Shown here piece after piece: positions 7,959 through 16,633 of a stretch of 49,066 nucleotides of DNA. How positions within the stretch are numbered: position 1 is the stretch's first letter; each line of letters starts with the position of its first letter. The notes under the pieces were generated by a model that was not told the origin of the DNA, made no database searches, and worked only from the letters and a program-made list of their open reading frames with translations. Made by a program: the position numbers and the translations under genes. The DNA is from Candidatus Woesearchaeota archaeon (GTDB lineage: Archaea; Nanobdellota; Nanobdellia; SCGC-AAA011-G17; JAGVZF01). The stretch is from assembly GCA_018302785.1 (NCBI GenBank), contig JAGVZF010000002.1, forward strand, positions 1 through 49,066. Reading direction: 5' to 3'.

Positions 7959-10900
7959 TTGTGTATTAAACCACTTAACTAATCCTTCTTGTCTCTCCTT
8001 ATCTTTACCAAAAGTACTTTCTATCCTCATTTTTGTTATTTCCAAAGTTTGTTTTAAATAATTAGATAGATTATATTTAGAAGCTAATTCTAAACTAGGT
8101 TCTAAATATTTAACAATAGTACCTTCTGATACTGTAAATAAAATTCTATTTCCACATTTTAAACAAACACCTATTAAAGGAGGCCTCCTATATTTTTCAT
8201 TACATTTAACACACCTAAACTGCTGCATAGAAAATTGTCTTAAATTACCTTTAATATCTCTAATGAAATGCCTTTCAATTAATAATTTAGCAACCTCGTC
8301 TTCATTTACAGCCCTTATTCTTTCTGCCAAATCCATTTGGCCCCTTACTTTGTCCATCATAGTCTCTAAATATTTATATGCACTAATTCTAACACTATCA
8401 TTTATATCCCCCACATTATGAGTAAATCCCATATTATAATACTCTGATTCCGTATTTAATTTATCTGCCATTCTCTCAATTTTAACTTGCCAGGGCTGTT
8501 TATATTCAGAAGCAGCTTCGTAAAGCTCTAAAGGATATGTCCAAGCAGTATCTACATCTAATATTTGTTCATCTACTTCACTAGGTATTAATTTAGAAGT
8601 TAATACTAAAGGTGCATCTTGAGTAGAGCCTCTGTGTGCAGGTAAATAATGTCTTGAAAAATTTATTAGGGTATCTAATAATAACATACAACAAGTTTCA
8701 TCGCCGTCACATTGTTTAGCTATTATTCCATTTGCAATTACGTTATGATGGCCGGGTACATTAAGACAATAAGTAGTTTCCTCACTTAATTCAGTTAATC
8801 CTACTATTTTTAAATAAGCATATTCGTTATCATGTTCTATTTTCATACCTTTTGGTTTAATGTTTCTTAAGACTTCTCTTAATATCCCCCTCTTCTCACG
8901 AGAAATAAAATTGATATAGTTATAAAATCTGTAACAGAAATTAGAAGGGATTATAATTTTAGTAGACTTAAATTTTGGTACTTTTTTACGCTTTCTTAAA
9001 TAAAATTGTCTAAGTGTTTTTCCTGGTAACCTATCTGATTCGTACTTCCTTAAATAAATACCAAACCGTGAAAATGCGAATTCTAAGTCATTAATTAATC
9101 CTATACTAACTGTATCACAGCTTACTCTTAAATCAGTTAAACTTACCGATCCATCTCCTTCAAAATACGCACTTAATAAATAAGCCAATTTTTCTTTTGG
9201 TAAATTTAAGAAAATATTTGGAATTCTTTTACCATGTGCCCTATCCCCAACTTTCAATATATTTGTAAATAACTCGTAAAACAATCTACTAGAATAAGTT
9301 AACCTTTTCTGGCCACCAACCCCCACAGGATTTAAACCAAATTTATTAAATATTAGGTTTTTTACGTAATTTCTTAATCTATCTTCATGAATAGCAAAGT
9401 CTACTTGATAAAAACTTTTATTTCCTTTATTGCATCTAGAAAATCCTTCTGCAATATAGAATCCTATAATTATGAGTAAATCCTTATCAACCTTAATTTT
9501 AGCAGGGAATTCCACAAAACTTCTTTTTATTGATAATTTTCTAACTTTCGGAAGATCTTCCCAATCATTCCCAAAGTATTTTAAAAGTCTATCAATCAAT
9601 TTAATAGGAAAGCTATCTCTATGAATGTAGTTTTTTAAATTTTCTTGTTTAATTTCAAATAATTTGTAGAACTTTTTAGAGCCTGTTTCTTTAATACGCT
9701 TTTGTACATAATCCCTTACATGTTTAACCATAGTTATATCTGATTCTTTAAAGTAGCCTTCACAATCAATAAAATCAATTTTATTAATATTTATATCAAA
9801 ATTATAAGGTACAATTAATTGATTCCCTACTTTAAGGCTGCATGCCTTTTTTTCCTGAATATTTTTGCCATACACATAAAACTTATGATTGGGAGTGACT
9901 TTTAACTTCCTACCATTTTCAAGTTTTATCTCTAAGAGTTCGGTTGGTGTATGTTTAGTAAACCATTTTATAGGCATAGTATCTATTTTCTTGGTGTCTA
10001 TATTATAAGCCAAAGTTTGGTAGATATTAACATCCTTAGCAAACGTACCAAAACTATCAACAATTTTATTTGGTTTCAAATTTTCAACAAATTCTCCTAT
10101 TTTGACATTACTCCACGAGTTTCCATCATAAATCGGTATGTTTGTGTCATAGCTAAAACAATCTCTTCTTTGTGCTGCATGCCACATAAAATTTGCAAAA
10201 ACAGCTTGTGCTTTTATAAATCCAATAATTCTTCCTAAAATACCTGCGCTAGTATGTGGAGCTAAACCCATAACTACATGACCAATCAAATCATCTTTAG
10301 ATTTTAAATTATAAAACCTGGGCAAATCATAAACCCTTTCTAACATATCATCAATATAGTTTGCAACTCTTAAAAAAACTGTATCTGCACCCTCATCACC
10401 TGATTCAGGACAAGAAGGTAACACAATATCTTGGGGCATAAGTTCTAATAATTGGTCATCATTAACTAAATCATTTTCAAAAATATCATTAGTATAACCT
10501 AACTCTTTTAATTTTTTAATGCTAGTCCCTATTTCTTTAGGTTTAAAGTGAGTCATGGGCATTTCAGTCATATCATATCTTATAGTACCATCTTTGTTAA
10601 CATAAAGATCATATGTTGCCCTTAAGATGCCCTTAATTAAATTTTCGGGGATGTGTTCTTTATTAGAGGTCCCCCTAACACCTTTTATCAAAGCAGGAGT
10701 ATTTTTCATGTTAAGTTTCCTAATTGCACATTTAAAATAATAATCAATATCAATTTTCATAGATTTAAATGCAAAACATTCGCCATGATTAACCCCAGAC
10801 CTATCAGTTATGTTACAGATATTACTCTCAATAACCTTATCACATTTCTTACAATAAAATTTTTTTTCTGTAGGTTTATCGCACTTCTCACATAAAGGAT

Positions 10901-12950
10901 AAATTGTTTCTTTATTACAATTATTGCAAAAATAAATAGAAAATTCCCCAGTAACTTGTTTCCTATTAATAGACTCTTGTAAGCTTCTTAGTCTATCCCC
11001 CTCAGTACCCACAGGAAACAACATATGGGGGCTTCCAGTCAATTTTCTTAACTTAGCTTTTTCAGGTCTACCCATTCTAGCACCAACAAAAGTGCCAGAT
11101 TTATCTTTAATCATAGCATTACTTAATTTATTAACAGTAGTCAAGCTTTTATCTTCATAATTAGAAAAAATTGATTCATTATAACTTAATTCTTTATCAA
11201 AAAAACCAAGATTGACCATTAATGCTTCTGCCCATTCTCCATCAATAGAAACATTTTCGTTAAATAAACATTTATGTGGAACCCCTATTAACTCTAATGC
11301 CCTTTTTGATGTATAATCATCTTCTGTTACTAAAGGCAATATAATCTTACTGTCTTCTCTTTTAACAGAAGATCTTTCAATCCATTTAAGCAGATTAAGT
11401 AAATCTTTATTTTTAATTTCATTCCAATAGAATATATATCTTGGATGTAGTGGGATCTTAAAAATATTAGATAACTTTAATACATCCATTAACTCAATTT
11501 TTGTATTTATTGGTTTAGATACCAATTTATTAATCAAATCTTTATGCAACCCAGATTTAATAGAAATATTTTCAATTCCATCTGCAGCCTTTAATAGTTC
11601 TTTAATCCACCATTCTTCACAGTAGCCAACAGGAACTAATATATGTGCCCTATTTAGAAATTCCCCATAGTTTATTAGAATATCACCTAGATATAATATT
11701 TCTTTACATTTACCCCTTAATTCTTTTGATTGTTCAACAGTTTCAACATAAACCACATCACCATTATCCAACTTAATTATTGGCCCGTTAATATCTGTTA
11801 CAGGAGTAATAGCAGTACTTTTCCCAGGTCTTTCATACTTTAATTGTGTACCTACTGCAATATAATCATTTAATAAATACATAGTACATGGATGGATACT
11901 AAGGGCAGCAAATCCTGAAAATCTTGATTTTCCATATCTAACTCTAAAACCCCCACTTGCGGAAGGCTGGCTCACTACAGGTCTACCAGCAACAATATCC
12001 TTAATAAACGTGTAATCCTTCCGAATTTTTACACCATCATCAGTAGCTTGCTTGCTCTTTGATTTTATTTTTTTTTGTAATTCAATAAAATCCCCTAAGA
12101 AATTCCAATCTTGCATACCAAAATCATTTCCCCATTTAGACAATTTATCATAAATTTTAGGGGCTTTTTGGCATAAACATTCTGCAATAACCAAACAAAA
12201 TCCATTTCTTATTCTATTAGTACCTACTCTATCAAGGTCCTTATAATTACTAACCTCGTATTTCTCACTGGGGTCTCCAGAAATTTGAACAGGTAAATTT
12301 TTACACATAAAGGTTATTTCTTCTTCACTCGGGAAATATTGTAGATTTGTAACTTTTTCATGATAATCCAAACATTCAATGTAAGATCTTCTAATTTCAT
12401 CTTCTGTAGGATCATATTTGTCATAACCAAAACTTTTTCTAACATAATCTGCAATTAAAACAGAAACACTTGCACCAGTTCCACCTGCACTTCTGATAGG
12501 CCCAGAATAAAACAAACAAAAATATTCTTTTTGGTTATCTTTCCTTTTAAAAAATTTAAGTTCAACAAACCCTTCTAAGGGACTGGATACAACCCCACTC
12601 GTAGCATATGCAAACCCAGTTCTTATGCCTATTTCCATTGCTTCTTTTTCATCTTTAAATTTACAAAATTTTTGTTGTGCAACTTCTAAAGCAATTTGAA
12701 GTGCAACTCTCCAGTCTAACTTATTATACTCTTTTTCTAACTCTTGAATTCTATAAGAAACACCAGTCCCCCTAATTTGTGGAGCAACCACACTGATTAA
12801 TCCCTCAACTCTTTGTGCCATATTCTCTGCAATAGGTATTTCAACATCATTAACTGGATCGATACCTTTTTTTCTAGCAGTTCTAGCAACATTATATACT
12901 CGGTTCATCTCATTTTTCAAATTATCAAAATAACCATCATACCTACCCAT
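7950..12950 (-). CDS. polC: DNA polymerase II (family D) large subunit DP2, intein-containing
   Basis: Catalytic subunit of the archaeal replicative PolD. The precursor has 1666 residues and the spliced protein about 1183, normal for DP2. Signatures: the N-terminal YSGPIRSAGGTGAS segment, GRPVVSQPSASGGFRVRYG, a zinc-binding region of repeated CxxC motifs near 675-720, the catalytic CDGDE motif that the intein interrupts, and a C-terminal zinc finger (CVKCNEKY...CLKCG). The ATG at 12950 is preferred; the longer open frame begins with TTG at 12959. It overlaps the DP1 gene by 8 bases, so the subunits are translationally coupled. The extreme C-terminus (KWFNTQLN) shows no obvious PCNA-interacting motif. 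Confidence 0.96.
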   Translation of the reverse strand: MGRYDGYFDNLKNEMNRVYNVARTARKKGIDPVNDVEIPIAENMAQRVEGLISVVAPQIRGTGVSYRIQELEKEYNKLDWRVALQIALEVAQQKFCKFKDEKEAMEIGIRTGFAYATSGVVSSPLEGFVELKFFKRKDNQKEYFCLFYSGPIRSAGGTGASVSVLIADYVRKSFGYDKYDPTEDEIRRSYIECLDYHEKVTNLQYFPSEEEITFMCKNLPVQISGDPSEKYEVSNYKDLDRVGTNRIRNGFCLVIAECLCQKAPKIYDKLSKWGNDFGMQDWNFLGDFIELQKKIKSKSKQATDDGVKIRKDYTFIKDIVAGRPVVSQPSASGGFRVRYGKSRFSGFAALSIHPCTMYLLNDYIAVGTQLKYERPGKSTAITPVTDINGPIIKLDNGDVVYVETVEQSKELRGKCKEILYLGDILINYGEFLNRAHILVPVGYCEEWWIKELLKAADGIENISIKSGLHKDLINKLVSKPINTKIELMDVLKLSNIFKIPLHPRYIFYWNEIKNKDLLNLLKWIERSSVKREDSKIILPLVTEDDYTSKRALELIGVPHKCLFNENVSIDGEWAEALMVNLGFFDKELSYNESIFSNYEDKSLTTVNKLSNAMIKDKSGTFVGARMGRPEKAKLRKLTGSPHMLFPVGTEGDRLRSLQESINRKQVTGEFSIYFCNNCNKETIYPLCEKCDKPTEKKFYCKKCDKVIESNICNITDRSGVNHGECFAFKSMKIDIDYYFKCAIRKLNMKNTPALIKGVRGTSNKEHIPENLIKGILRATYDLYVNKDGTIRYDMTEMPMTHFKPKEIGTSIKKLKELGYTNDIFENDLVNDDQLLELMPQDIVLPSCPESGDEGADTVFLRVANYIDDMLERVYDLPRFYNLKSKDDLIGHVVMGLAPHTSAGILGRIIGFIKAQAVFANFMWHAAQRRDCFSYDTNIPIYDGNSWSNVKIGEFVENLKPNKIVDSFGTFAKDVNIYQTLAYNIDTKKIDTMPIKWFTKHTPTELLEIKLENGRKLKVTPNHKFYVYGKNIQEKKACSLKVGNQLIVPYNFDININKIDFIDCEGYFKESDITMVKHVRDYVQKRIKETGSKKFYKLFEIKQENLKNYIHRDSFPIKLIDRLLKYFGNDWEDLPKVRKLSIKRSFVEFPAKIKVDKDLLIIIGFYIAEGFSRCNKGNKSFYQVDFAIHEDRLRNYVKNLIFNKFGLNPVGVGGQKRLTYSSRLFYELFTNILKVGDRAHGKRIPNIFLNLPKEKLAYLLSAYFEGDGSVSLTDLRVSCDTVSIGLINDLEFAFSRFGIYLRKYESDRLPGKTLRQFYLRKRKKVPKFKSTKIIIPSNFCYRFYNYINFISREKRGILREVLRNIKPKGMKIEHDNEYAYLKIVGLTELSEETTYCLNVPGHHNVIANGIIAKQCDGDETCCMLLLDTLINFSRHYLPAHRGSTQDAPLVLTSKLIPSEVDEQILDVDTAWTYPLELYEAASEYKQPWQVKIERMADKLNTESEYYNMGFTHNVGDINDSVRISAYKYLETMMDKVRGQMDLAERIRAVNEDEVAKLLIERHFIRDIKGNLRQFSMQQFRCVKCNEKYRRPPLIGVCLKCGNRILFTVSEGTIVKYLEPSLELASKYNLSNYLKQTLEITKMRIESTFGKDKERQEGLVKWFNTQLN
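8712..10160 (-). mobile_element. DP2 intein with LAGLIDADG homing endonuclease
   Basis: 483-residue intein. It begins at Cys (block A CFSYDTNIPIYDGN) right after WHAAQRRD and ends at IIAKQ just before CDGDE of the extein. Block B is KVTPNHKFYV and block F is YCLNVPGHHNVIANG. Two LAGLIDADG-like helices are visible, IIGFYIAEGF and YLLSAYFEGDGS, so the endonuclease may be active. The last residue is Gln instead of Asn and the penultimate is Lys instead of His. A C-terminal Gln is known for Pol-II inteins of Pyrococcus. The insertion site sits at the polymerase active site, so the gene is functional only after splicing. Confidence 0.92.
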
Positions 12951-14595
12951 GCTTGTCAAACCTCATTATCTTTATTTCCCTAGTTTTTAAATTAATTATA
13001 GGTACTTTACAAGGATCGGGATTGTTTCCTGTTTTTTCTTGAAAATCTGTTTTAGATTCCCAACAAGAACAGTTCACTAATGTTACATTATTATATCTGC
13101 TAACATCAGATCTATGCATATCCCCACTAACAATGATATCAGGGATTTTATCAATAACTAAAAAATCATTATTAATATCGGGGATTAATAAAGAAGAGCC
13201 ATGGGAGGGGGCTAAATGTCTCTTCTGTAATAAAAATTTAAGTATAATCCCAGGATTATCTCTTGCTTTTTCTTGCCTTAATCTATCTACATTGTCCACA
13301 TAATAATGAAAACTAGCACCATGATACATCAGTATATTAAAACCTTCAAAATTTTCTGATGAATGTATATTAATTAAACAAGGATTTGTTACTAACAATA
13401 AATTTTCAATTTCATAAAGATTAGGAGCATAATCCTTAACAGGAGGTGGCTGTGGCTCTGCAACCCGTGTAGCATCATGATTTCCAGGGCACATTACTAC
13501 TTTAATATCACTTCTTATTAGTCTTAAGTAATTGGCTAACTCCTTATATTGTTCTTTAATATCACTTATTTCTAATTCTTCCTCTTGACGTGGGTATACC
13601 CCAACTCCTGCAACAGTGTCTCCAATAATTAACAAATACTTAACTTTTTTAGCAATATCTTTTTGTGTATTGTTCCCATAATGTCCATTCAACCACTCTA
13701 TAAAGGTATTAAACTCGTCTTTCAAAAATTTTTGACTCCCCACATGTATGTCCGAGATAAATGCAACATAAACATCATCATCGCATTTCTTTAAATTATT
13801 ATTAATAGGAATTTCTGGAAAATAAATATTATCAACAAACAAAAAATTGTTACTAAAATCTCCAACTACCCCAATAACTTCATCAAAAACTACATCACCC
13901 ACAATATTTGTTAAGTTTTGTTTATTTTTACTTAAAATACATGTAACATGACCACTCGGGTCTTCTAAAGTAACCAAAGTATTATTATTCTTAGTTATGG
14001 ACTTATCAAACACAAGTCCTATAACAGAAACTTTTCCCTTAACATAGCTAAGCTTATTTATAGAAACGGTATTGTTTAAACTAGGTCTTTGAATTAATAT
14101 ATTTTTGATCATATTATATCTAGAATTATAATATTTGACAAAATCTTGAACTGTTTTTTTACCACCACTTAAATTAAAAGATTTGAGGACAACAACATTA
14201 TTTGTTTTTGTTTCCTCATCCCCATGAGTATCTAAATCTTCAAAATCACTATACATATCCTTATTATATTCATTTTTTGTTTTGAAAACAGATCCATCTA
14301 ATACTTCTAAAAAAGTATTATAAATATTGTTTTTGTTTCCCCTCTCATTATCCACCTTAGATTTTTCGTATTCTAACCAATTTAAGTCAACCTCAGAATC
14401 AGATTGTCTAATAATTTCAACTAATTTATCATCAACAACCAAAGGTATAGAACTTCCTTGTAATTTTAATTTAAATAAATTTAATATTTTATTAAAATCC
14501 TCTTTTGTTATTTTATTAATAATAGAGGGGCTTATAAGTATATTATTATGAAATGCCTCATCAATAATTTGTTCTTTTATTTCATCATCCATCAT
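12943..14595 (-). CDS. polB: DNA polymerase II (family D) small subunit DP1, 3'-5' exonuclease
   Basis: 550 residues. The proofreading subunit of PolD has an N-terminal helical region (about 1-60), a low-complexity linker, an OB-fold (about 175-270) and a calcineurin-like phosphoesterase domain. Its metal motifs are visible: ISDIHVGS near 281-287, GDTVAG, CPGNHD, HGASFH and SGDMH. It overlaps the Orc1 stop by four bases (ATGA) and the DP2 start by eight, giving the order orc1-dp1-dp2, an arrangement known next to the origin in Thermococcales. Confidence 0.95.
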   Translation of the reverse strand: MMDDEIKEQIIDEAFHNNILISPSIINKITKEDFNKILNLFKLKLQGSSIPLVVDDKLVEIIRQSDSEVDLNWLEYEKSKVDNERGNKNNIYNTFLEVLDGSVFKTKNEYNKDMYSDFEDLDTHGDEETKTNNVVVLKSFNLSGGKKTVQDFVKYYNSRYNMIKNILIQRPSLNNTVSINKLSYVKGKVSVIGLVFDKSITKNNNTLVTLEDPSGHVTCILSKNKQNLTNIVGDVVFDEVIGVVGDFSNNFLFVDNIYFPEIPINNNLKKCDDDVYVAFISDIHVGSQKFLKDEFNTFIEWLNGHYGNNTQKDIAKKVKYLLIIGDTVAGVGVYPRQEEELEISDIKEQYKELANYLRLIRSDIKVVMCPGNHDATRVAEPQPPPVKDYAPNLYEIENLLLVTNPCLINIHSSENFEGFNILMYHGASFHYYVDNVDRLRQEKARDNPGIILKFLLQKRHLAPSHGSSLLIPDINNDFLVIDKIPDIIVSGDMHRSDVSRYNNVTLVNCSCWESKTDFQEKTGNNPDPCKVPIINLKTREIKIMRFDKHG

Positions 14596-15800
14596 ACCCC
14601 TAGGCCACTCCTTAAAATCTGATTAATAACAGGTATACTAGAAGGAGGTATTGCTAAACTTATCTCCCGTGTCCTACCATATCTACCTTTACTTACAACT
14701 TTTGCATTAATTATTCCTAACATATCAAGTTCTGCGATTATATCACTTACTCTTCTTTGTGTTAATGGTTTTAAACCACATTTTTCGCAAATATCTTTAT
14801 AATAATTATAAATATCTCCAGTAAAAATAGAATTATTACTTTGGAGTGCATAAGTAAATATACTTAATAAAGTTGCTTGAAATTGTTTAGGTTGTGTTTT
14901 AATGGTGTCTAGTATCCTATCTCTATCAATTTTTTCTTCGGCTTCGTCAATATGCTTAATTTTTATAGAAGTTTCATTGGCCCTTTCTGCTAATTCCCCA
15001 GCAACCCTTAATAATTCTAATGCCCTCCTCGCATCACCATGTTCTCTAGCAGCGTAAGCAGCACATTTTTCTATCACACCTTCTACTATTACACCATCTC
15101 TAAATGCTTCTTTCGATCTTTGTTTAAGTATTTCTTGTAACTGTATTGCATTATAGGGAGAAAATACAATCTCTTCTTCAGATAAAGAAGACCTAACCCG
15201 AGGATCCAAATTATCAGTAAATTTTAAATCATTAGAAATTCCAACTAATGAAATTTCAGAACTTTTTAATTCAGTACTTAACCTAGTCAAATTGTATAAT
15301 ATTTCATCTCCAGCTTTTTTAACTAATTGATCAATTTCATCCAAAATAATAACAACTAGTTTCTTTGAATTTTTTAAATAATTTACAAATAATCTATAAA
15401 CTTCCTCCGTAGGCAATCCTGTAGCAGGAACTTCTAAACCAAATTCTCTAGAGATTTGTGCGATTAGTCTATATTCTGTATCAGCTACCCTTTTTAATTT
15501 ACAATTAATATAATACATACCAAAAGAAATATTTTTCTTATTTGCAACATCAATCATCTGTTCCATAACATATTTTACAGAGAGGGTTTTTCCAGTACCT
15601 GTTTTTCCATATAAAAACAAATTACTTGGTTTTTCCAACTTTAATGCAGGTGCTAAAATACTTGCAATTTGTTTTATTTGTTCTTCTCTATGGGGGATAG
15701 TACTAGGAGTATAACTAGATTGTAAAACTTTTTTGTTAATAAACAAAGGTTCTTTTGTTAGATAATTTTCAAAAAAATTATTTAACCCCTTATTTATCAT
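14592..15800 (-). CDS. orc1: Orc1/Cdc6 replication initiator
   Basis: AAA+ ATPase of 402 residues that binds origin recognition boxes and loads MCM. Walker A GKTGTGKT is at 65-72 and Walker B VVIILDEID at 149-157. The sensor region reads GISNDLKF and the DARRALELLR arginine segment follows. The C-terminal part from about 310 is the winged-helix DNA-binding domain (LTQRRVSDIIAELDMLGII). It is the first gene of the replication operon and lies directly beside the AT-rich spacer with ORB-like motifs, as expected for a cis-acting initiator. Confidence 0.95.
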   Translation of the reverse strand: MINKGLNNFFENYLTKEPLFINKKVLQSSYTPSTIPHREEQIKQIASILAPALKLEKPSNLFLYGKTGTGKTLSVKYVMEQMIDVANKKNISFGMYYINCKLKRVADTEYRLIAQISREFGLEVPATGLPTEEVYRLFVNYLKNSKKLVVIILDEIDQLVKKAGDEILYNLTRLSTELKSSEISLVGISNDLKFTDNLDPRVRSSLSEEEIVFSPYNAIQLQEILKQRSKEAFRDGVIVEGVIEKCAAYAAREHGDARRALELLRVAGELAERANETSIKIKHIDEAEEKIDRDRILDTIKTQPKQFQATLLSIFTYALQSNNSIFTGDIYNYYKDICEKCGLKPLTQRRVSDIIAELDMLGIINAKVVSKGRYGRTREISLAIPPSSIPVINQILRSGLGV

Positions 15801-15863
15801 AAAATTTTATTTATAAATTTGTTTTTAAGTATTATTATGCTATAGAATACACAGACACTTACA

Positions 15864-15877
15864 TTTCCACTGGAAAA
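15864..15877. promoter_or_regulatory. ORB-like palindrome (Orc1 site)
   Basis: TTTCCACTGGAAAA is an almost perfect match to the palindromic core of archaeal mini-ORB elements (TTCCANTGGAAA). It lies 64 bp from the orc1 start. Its G-string, if any, would be on the minus strand toward orc1 and is weak. Confidence 0.6.
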
Positions 15878-16140
15878 TCAAATTTTAAAAAATTCACCTT
15901 CATTTCCTATAGAACTCATCTTAAGTAACAACAATGAAATATTATTATAAAGAAGTATAAAATATTATATATAGTATAGAATAGAAAAATTTAAAAGGTA
16001 AAATATAATAAAAATAATAATTAAGACGGCAAATATTTATATGTTATTTAAAGTTTTATAAAATTTAAAATTATAATTTAAAATTATTTATTTAAATACA
16101 TTAAAAAAATATAAAAATAAGTAAAAATAGTAATTTTCCT

Positions 16141-16198
16141 TTTCCATAAGAAAAAATATCAAAAATTTATTTCCATAAGAAACAAAGGTGGGTGGGTT
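16141..16198 (+). promoter_or_regulatory. Pair of ORB-like boxes with G-string
   Basis: TTTCCATAAGAAA occurs twice with a 29-bp offset (16141-16153 and 16170-16182). The second copy continues as C-AAAGG-TGGGTGGGTT, matching the layout of a full ORB (dyad, then AAA spacer, then G-string). The G-run is the only GC-rich spot in the spacer. Confidence 0.6.
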
Positions 16199-16337
16199 GA
16201 TTATAATAAATAAGAATTTACTACTTAATAATAAATAAGATATAATATTTTAAAAATTAAGTAGTAATAAAATAACTATAAAAATAAAGAAAAATTTATA
16301 AATAAGATATGACTCTTAGTTATTAAGGTAATTAAAA

Positions 16338-16601
16338 ATGGCTGATGAAGATAAAAAATATTCAAAACAAATTTTAGGTAAAACTGTTGTAAGTAAAACA
16401 GGAAAAAAATTCGGAGAAGTAGGTAATATAAGCTTCGAAACAAGATCTGGAGAATTAATTCAAATTGTATTAAAAAATCCAACTGGCTTTATAGAAGGTT
16501 TGGATCTGGAAAAAGACTCTCAAGGAAATTTAATGATACCTTTTAGTGCAGTTATGGCTATTGGTGATTTTGTTGTGGTGGCAGAGGAAGACATAATCTA
16601 A
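16338..16601 (+). CDS. PRC-barrel domain protein
   Basis: 87 residues, nearly all one PRC-barrel: ILGKTVVSKTGKKFGEVGNI, then VLKNPTGF, then MIPFSAVMAIGDFVVV. Archaeal single-domain PRC-barrel proteins include the CdpB cell-division adaptors that link SepF to the divisome, and others implicated in RNA metabolism; the sequence does not separate these. It sits at the far edge of the candidate origin and is transcribed away from it. ATG 16338 follows a TTTATAAATA box by about 40 bp. Confidence 0.82.
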   Translation: MADEDKKYSKQILGKTVVSKTGKKFGEVGNISFETRSGELIQIVLKNPTGFIEGLDLEKDSQGNLMIPFSAVMAIGDFVVVAEEDII

Positions 16602-16604
16602 ACT

Positions 16605-16633
16605 TTTTTATATACTTCTATCTTATCTAAGAT
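16605..16633 (+). promoter_or_regulatory. lonB promoter with palindromic operator candidate
   Basis: A TATA-like TTTTTATATAC at 16604-16614 is followed by the perfect inverted repeat ATCTTA-TC-TAAGAT (16620-16633), which abuts the lonB ATG and would cover the transcription start. A dyad in this place is a natural repressor site. Confidence 0.45.

Larger units (their letters stand above)
15801..16337. other. Candidate replication origin (oriC)
   Basis: 537 bp with no gene, between orc1 and the PRC-barrel gene. It is extremely A+T-rich, especially 15940-16130 (long runs of A, T and TA steps), suitable as a duplex-unwinding element. ORB-like motifs flank this core: TTTCCACTGGAAAA at 15864-15877, a weaker TTTCCTATAGAAC at 15903-15915, and TTTCCATAAGAAA at 16141-16153 and again at 16170-16182. 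The last is followed by a G-rich string (16184-16198), as in full archaeal origin recognition boxes. The spacer must also hold the promoters of both flanking genes; a TTTATAAATA lies about 40 bp before the PRC-barrel start. Confidence 0.7.

Noticed and set aside
9951-10895. Plus-strand frames opposite the DP2 gene
   Set aside because: Antisense shadows of a well-recognised gene with no family resemblance.
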